Shown here piece by piece: positions 30,511 through 32,853 of a stretch of 32,853 bases of DNA (position 1 is the first letter of the stretch; every line of letters begins with the position of its first letter). The stretch comes from Actinomortierella ambigua (taxonomy: Eukaryota > Mortierellomycota > Mortierellomycetes > Mortierellales > Mortierellaceae). The stretch is taken from contig JAAAJB010000400.1 in assembly GCA_016098155.1 (NCBI GenBank), forward strand, positions 1 through 32,853, given 5' to 3'. The notes under the pieces are model-generated. The model saw only the letters and a list, made by a program, of their open reading frames with translations. It was not told where the DNA came from and ran no database searches. A program made the translations under genes and the position numbers.

Positions 30511-31975
30511 TTATTTGCAAACTTTGGCCCGTTTAGATTGAGGAATGTCATCTTGCATCCTATTAATATGCGACACAACGTACTTGAACACCTCCTTCAC
30601 AGCAGCTCTCCATTTGTTGTCAGGGGCGGCAAAGTCCAGACTTGTTGGAATTCTTGAGGAATGGAAGTTGGGAAAGTTGAATCCGCTATCATCCAGCTTG
30701 TCAATGGTGCATTTTTGGAGGTGCCAGTCGTAAGAATCTGTGACGATCCCGAACGAGGTAACAGCAGCAGAGACGGGGTTGTTCTCATCACAGTTGTTGT
30801 CTTCGTCGTCTTCCGGTCGCTGTCGCTTGCGATTGGATGCGACGGTGTCCAGCTGAAGAGCATTGATAGCAAGTCTATTGTCGAGATCCATCTGAGAACA
30901 CGTGGTGACCGGAATCACTAACTCAGGATATGTCTTCGATTCGATCCCGTATTCCAAGCGCCCGAATGCTCGTCGTCCAGCCACGTCTTTTTCAATGGTG
31001 AGCTGGAGGTCTGGAAAGAGCGTCACCGCATTCTGAATAATGACTCTTGTGTAGAAATGCGATCCCTTATGAACACTTTTTGGGTCCGTGGATGCGACGA
31101 CAGCTTCCAGCATTGCAAGTGTATTGTCGAGAGCTTTTGAGTAATTTGTAGGGGTGGATGTGGGATGTTGAGCTTCATCGAAGGGATCTAAGCCAGTTAT
31201 GTTACGACCATAGAGGCGAACCAAGTCGTCACTCGTCACCTCCGAAAACAACTTTGGTGGATCTTCGAGGCGAAGAGTGAGTTTGGTGACGCCTCGCCGA
31301 ATCCAGATCGTGAGAGCGGCTTGAAGATCTTCGTCGGTTATCAAGTAGCTCTGTGTGCCATTATAATCGTAGCAAAATGACTGTGATCTGGCGCAGAGTG
31401 AAGGATTCTGCTCCCAGATGGCTTGGCGAAGTTGATCTAGTGTTGCGGTTTTTGGTGTGGTTCTCCATTTGGTTGTTGTGGTGGTGATGCCTTTGACCGC
31501 GACCATGAATGTCGTCGCTACTTCAGAACGTCCAAGCTCTAGTACAGTACACATGAAAGCAAGTTGGTTCTTTAGTTGAAAGAAGAGTGTTTGTGGATGT
31601 ATCAGCGGCTGAAAGTAGAAAGTACCAGTAGAAGGCTCACTTACCTGTAAGCGGAGGGTGTTGTACAAGGATATGAATGGTGCCTTCGGGCACGTCGGCG
31701 CCGAAGACCTTGGACATCGTACTTGAGGCTTTGAGTTTCGACTTCTCAGACACCTGATCAAGCAGAACTGGCGTGTCGTTGTCATCGTCGTCAGCCAAGG
31801 CGACTTTCCATAGGATTAGGTCGTTGGCATCGATATGGCGGAAATCATTGGGTTTGGCAGCCTTGATAAGGTCCTTTAAGAATACAGTTGACTGCGTCGA
31901 ATTGATGTCCACAGGGAAAGCTGAGGAAGGTGAATGGCCATCGACCAGACAAAACAATGTTAACGGGTTGGACAT
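30511..31975 (-). CDS. Crinkler-type protein: ubiquitin-like header, PB1-like domain, degenerate nuclease-like C-terminus
   Basis: Exons 31975-31645 and 31538-30511 on minus (intron 106 nt, GTAAGT..ACTAG, phase 1) give 452 residues. Residues 1-110 match the ubiquitin-like Crinkler header (LTLFCLVDG, then FLKDLIKA, ANDLILWKVAL, GTIHILVQHPP). Residues about 120-205 look like a PB1 domain: a basic start (AVKG...TKW), ATLDQLRQAI, then YLITDEDLQAAL and KLTLRLE. Residues about 265-390 resemble the PD-(D/E)XK nuclease-like domain of fungal Crinklers (QNAVTLF, GRRAFGRLEYGIES, INALQLD..ASNRKRQR, SFGIVTDSYDW). Where I recall a GVTEVK-type strand with catalytic Glu and Lys, this protein has IPVTTCSQ, so it may be inactive. 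Basic patches NRKRQR and SKRAK suggest nuclear import. Crinklers are effectors in oomycetes and in some fungi. In a probable saprotroph the role is unknown. AATAAA overlaps the stop. Confidence 0.9.
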
Positions 31976-32194
31976 TGTAAAGATGGACTTGACAATGAAA
32001 TGACGAGAAGTAGTAATTTGGAATGGGGTAATGGAGAGATGATGTAGGCAAAGAGTGAAGAGTGTGTTGAAATGAAAGAAAGAATGAACTGTGTCCAGTG
32101 GTGATACAAGTTAGTCACCCTATTTCCCACCCCCTATGTCTGTACCCCTTTGTTTCTTGATACCACACCTCCTCCTTGCCACACACTATGCACC
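31976..32194. promoter_or_regulatory. Head-to-head intergenic region of the Crinkler pair
   Basis: Only 219 bp separate the start codon of the full Crinkler (31975, minus) from that of the diverged header copy (32195, plus). The two halves are not obvious inverted repeats, so homology appears limited to the header coding sequence. No clear TATA box is visible. Confidence 0.5.
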
Positions 32195-32578
32195 ATGATA
32201 CTAGCCTGCTTTGTAAATGCCCATTGCGCCTTCCACCGCTTTCCCTGTGGAGATCGATCTGACGCAGTCAACTGGATACTTAAAGGACCTTATCAAAGCT
32301 GTCAAACCCATGAATTCCGCCATATTGACGCCAATGACCTAATCCTATGGAAAGTTGCACTGGCCTACGACGATGACAACGAAGAGTCAGTCCAAGTTGA
32401 ACAGGCATCTGAGAAGTCGAAACTCAAAGGCGCAAGTATGATGTCCAAGGTCTTCGGCGCCGACGTGCTCGAAGGTACCATACATGTAAGTATAACCCTA
32501 GGATCTGCGACCCTAGTCATGGTCCTGAGATTCTCGAAAGAACTTTTTTTTCACTACTGTACAGGTTTATTGACCTAG
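32195..32578 (+). pseudogene. Diverged Crinkler header copy with compensating frameshifts, effector domain absent
   Basis: This reads on plus and is highly similar at DNA level to the header of the adjacent minus-strand Crinkler (estimated 80-85% over about 270 bp). Relative to that copy it has a one-base gain upstream of the shared FPCGD-region sequence (about 32225-32245) and a one-base loss near 32310. About 23 residues in the middle are therefore read in another frame, while both flanks (HEFRHIDANDLILWKVAL and KSKLKGASMMSKVFGADV) stay in frame. The header is cut right after TIH, where a GTAAGT donor follows. The next plausible acceptor (CTGTACAG, near 32562) leads to an immediate stop in phase. 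No PB1-like or nuclease-like part is found downstream. It is most likely a decaying duplicate, although the open frame could still be translated. Confidence 0.8.
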
Positions 32579-32632
32579 CAGCCTCGTCGAACCTCAGTTT
32601 GTTTTGGGCTATTGTGAGGGCAATTTGGGTTT

Positions 32633-32853
32633 CTAAATATTTGAGGAGGTCCATGGGTCCAAAAGCTTGTTCTGATACACCGCATAGCGGTACATCTTCA
32701 CGCCTAGGATTCCACAGGCGATGAGCTGAATGTATGGGAGGAGGCACGGCTCGCGGGGACTCGCCCGTGGTCTGTCAATGGAGAGTAGTCTACAAAGCTC
32801 CTCCTCCGACCATGTGGTCTTGTGGGTGTGGTCGCGCAGGATAGATCGCCAGG
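32633..32853 (-). CDS. Partial Myb/SANT-like protein running off the window
   Basis: A minus-strand frame enters from the right edge and stops at 32633-32635, giving 72 visible residues. It begins WRSILRDHTHKTTWSEEELCRLL, which resembles the end of one Myb repeat (helix-3 style WRSIL) followed by the start of another (W.EEE...LL). Another protein-like frame (GPMDLLKYLETQIALTIAQN) overlaps the end in a different frame. The true C-terminus may therefore be spliced, or the gene may be frameshifted. A DNA-binding transcription factor is the best guess. The evidence is short and the gene is incomplete. Confidence 0.4.
   Translation of the reverse strand, partial: WRSILRDHTHKTTWSEEELCRLLSIDRPRASPREPCLLPYIQLIACGILGVKMYRYAVYQNKLLDPWTSSNI

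Noticed and set aside
1..32853. CRISPR arrays, rRNA genes, riboswitches, bacterial-type operons or intact transposons
   Set aside because: No spaced direct repeats, rRNA-like sequence, ribosome-binding sites or transposase frames were seen. The gene structure is eukaryotic throughout.

Overview
This is a stretch of a filamentous-fungus nuclear chromosome, most likely an early-diverging fungus of the Mortierella type. The genes are densely packed and most carry several short introns (about 65-440 nt) with GTATGT/GTAAGT donors and CTRAC-like branch sites. Many CT-rich tracts lie just upstream of start codons. The gene set (GPI-type chitin deacetylase, PFF1 vacuolar protease, OBAP/DUF1264 protein, Crinkler proteins) fits that group. 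The lineage is my inference; no rRNA or other marker gene is present. No tRNA, rRNA, CRISPR array or intact transposon was seen. All splice junctions were assigned by eye from phase, GT/AG signals and protein continuity.

Layout. 592-2287 (+) is an unrecognised multi-pass membrane protein. 3230-5720 (-) is an unrecognised protein with three N-terminal membrane segments and a very acidic, serine-rich tail. 5721-7413 is intergenic and holds a roughly 0.5-kb imperfect inverted repeat. 7414-9716 (+) is a six-exon cytochrome P450 of the fatty-acid-hydroxylase type. 9861-14188 (-) is a twelve-exon importin-13 family nuclear transport receptor, convergent with the P450. 14422-14910 (+) looks like a small TATA-driven gene of unknown product. 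15352-20015 (+) is a PFF1-type M28 vacuolar membrane metalloprotease. 20016-23038 is a 3-kb low-complexity region with a diverged 92-bp tandem repeat and several coding-like segments that I could not assemble into a gene. 23039-24148 (+) is an intronless chitin deacetylase with signal peptide and GPI-like tail. 24616-26546 (-) is TFIID subunit TAF7. 26924-27912 (+) is an OBAP/DUF1264 protein sharing a compact divergent promoter with TAF7. 28228-29223 (+) is a Ser/Thr/Pro-rich single-pass membrane protein.

The right end is the most accessory part. A two-exon Crinkler-type protein (30511-31975, -) has a ubiquitin-like header, a PB1-like domain and a PD-(D/E)XK-like C-terminus whose catalytic residues appear to be lost. 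Head-to-head with it lies a diverged second copy of the header (32195-32578, +) with two compensating frameshifts and no effector domain. A partial Myb/SANT-like reading frame (-) runs off the window. Apart from this cluster the genes are ordinary housekeeping, cell-surface and lipid-metabolism genes with no evident shared pathway.
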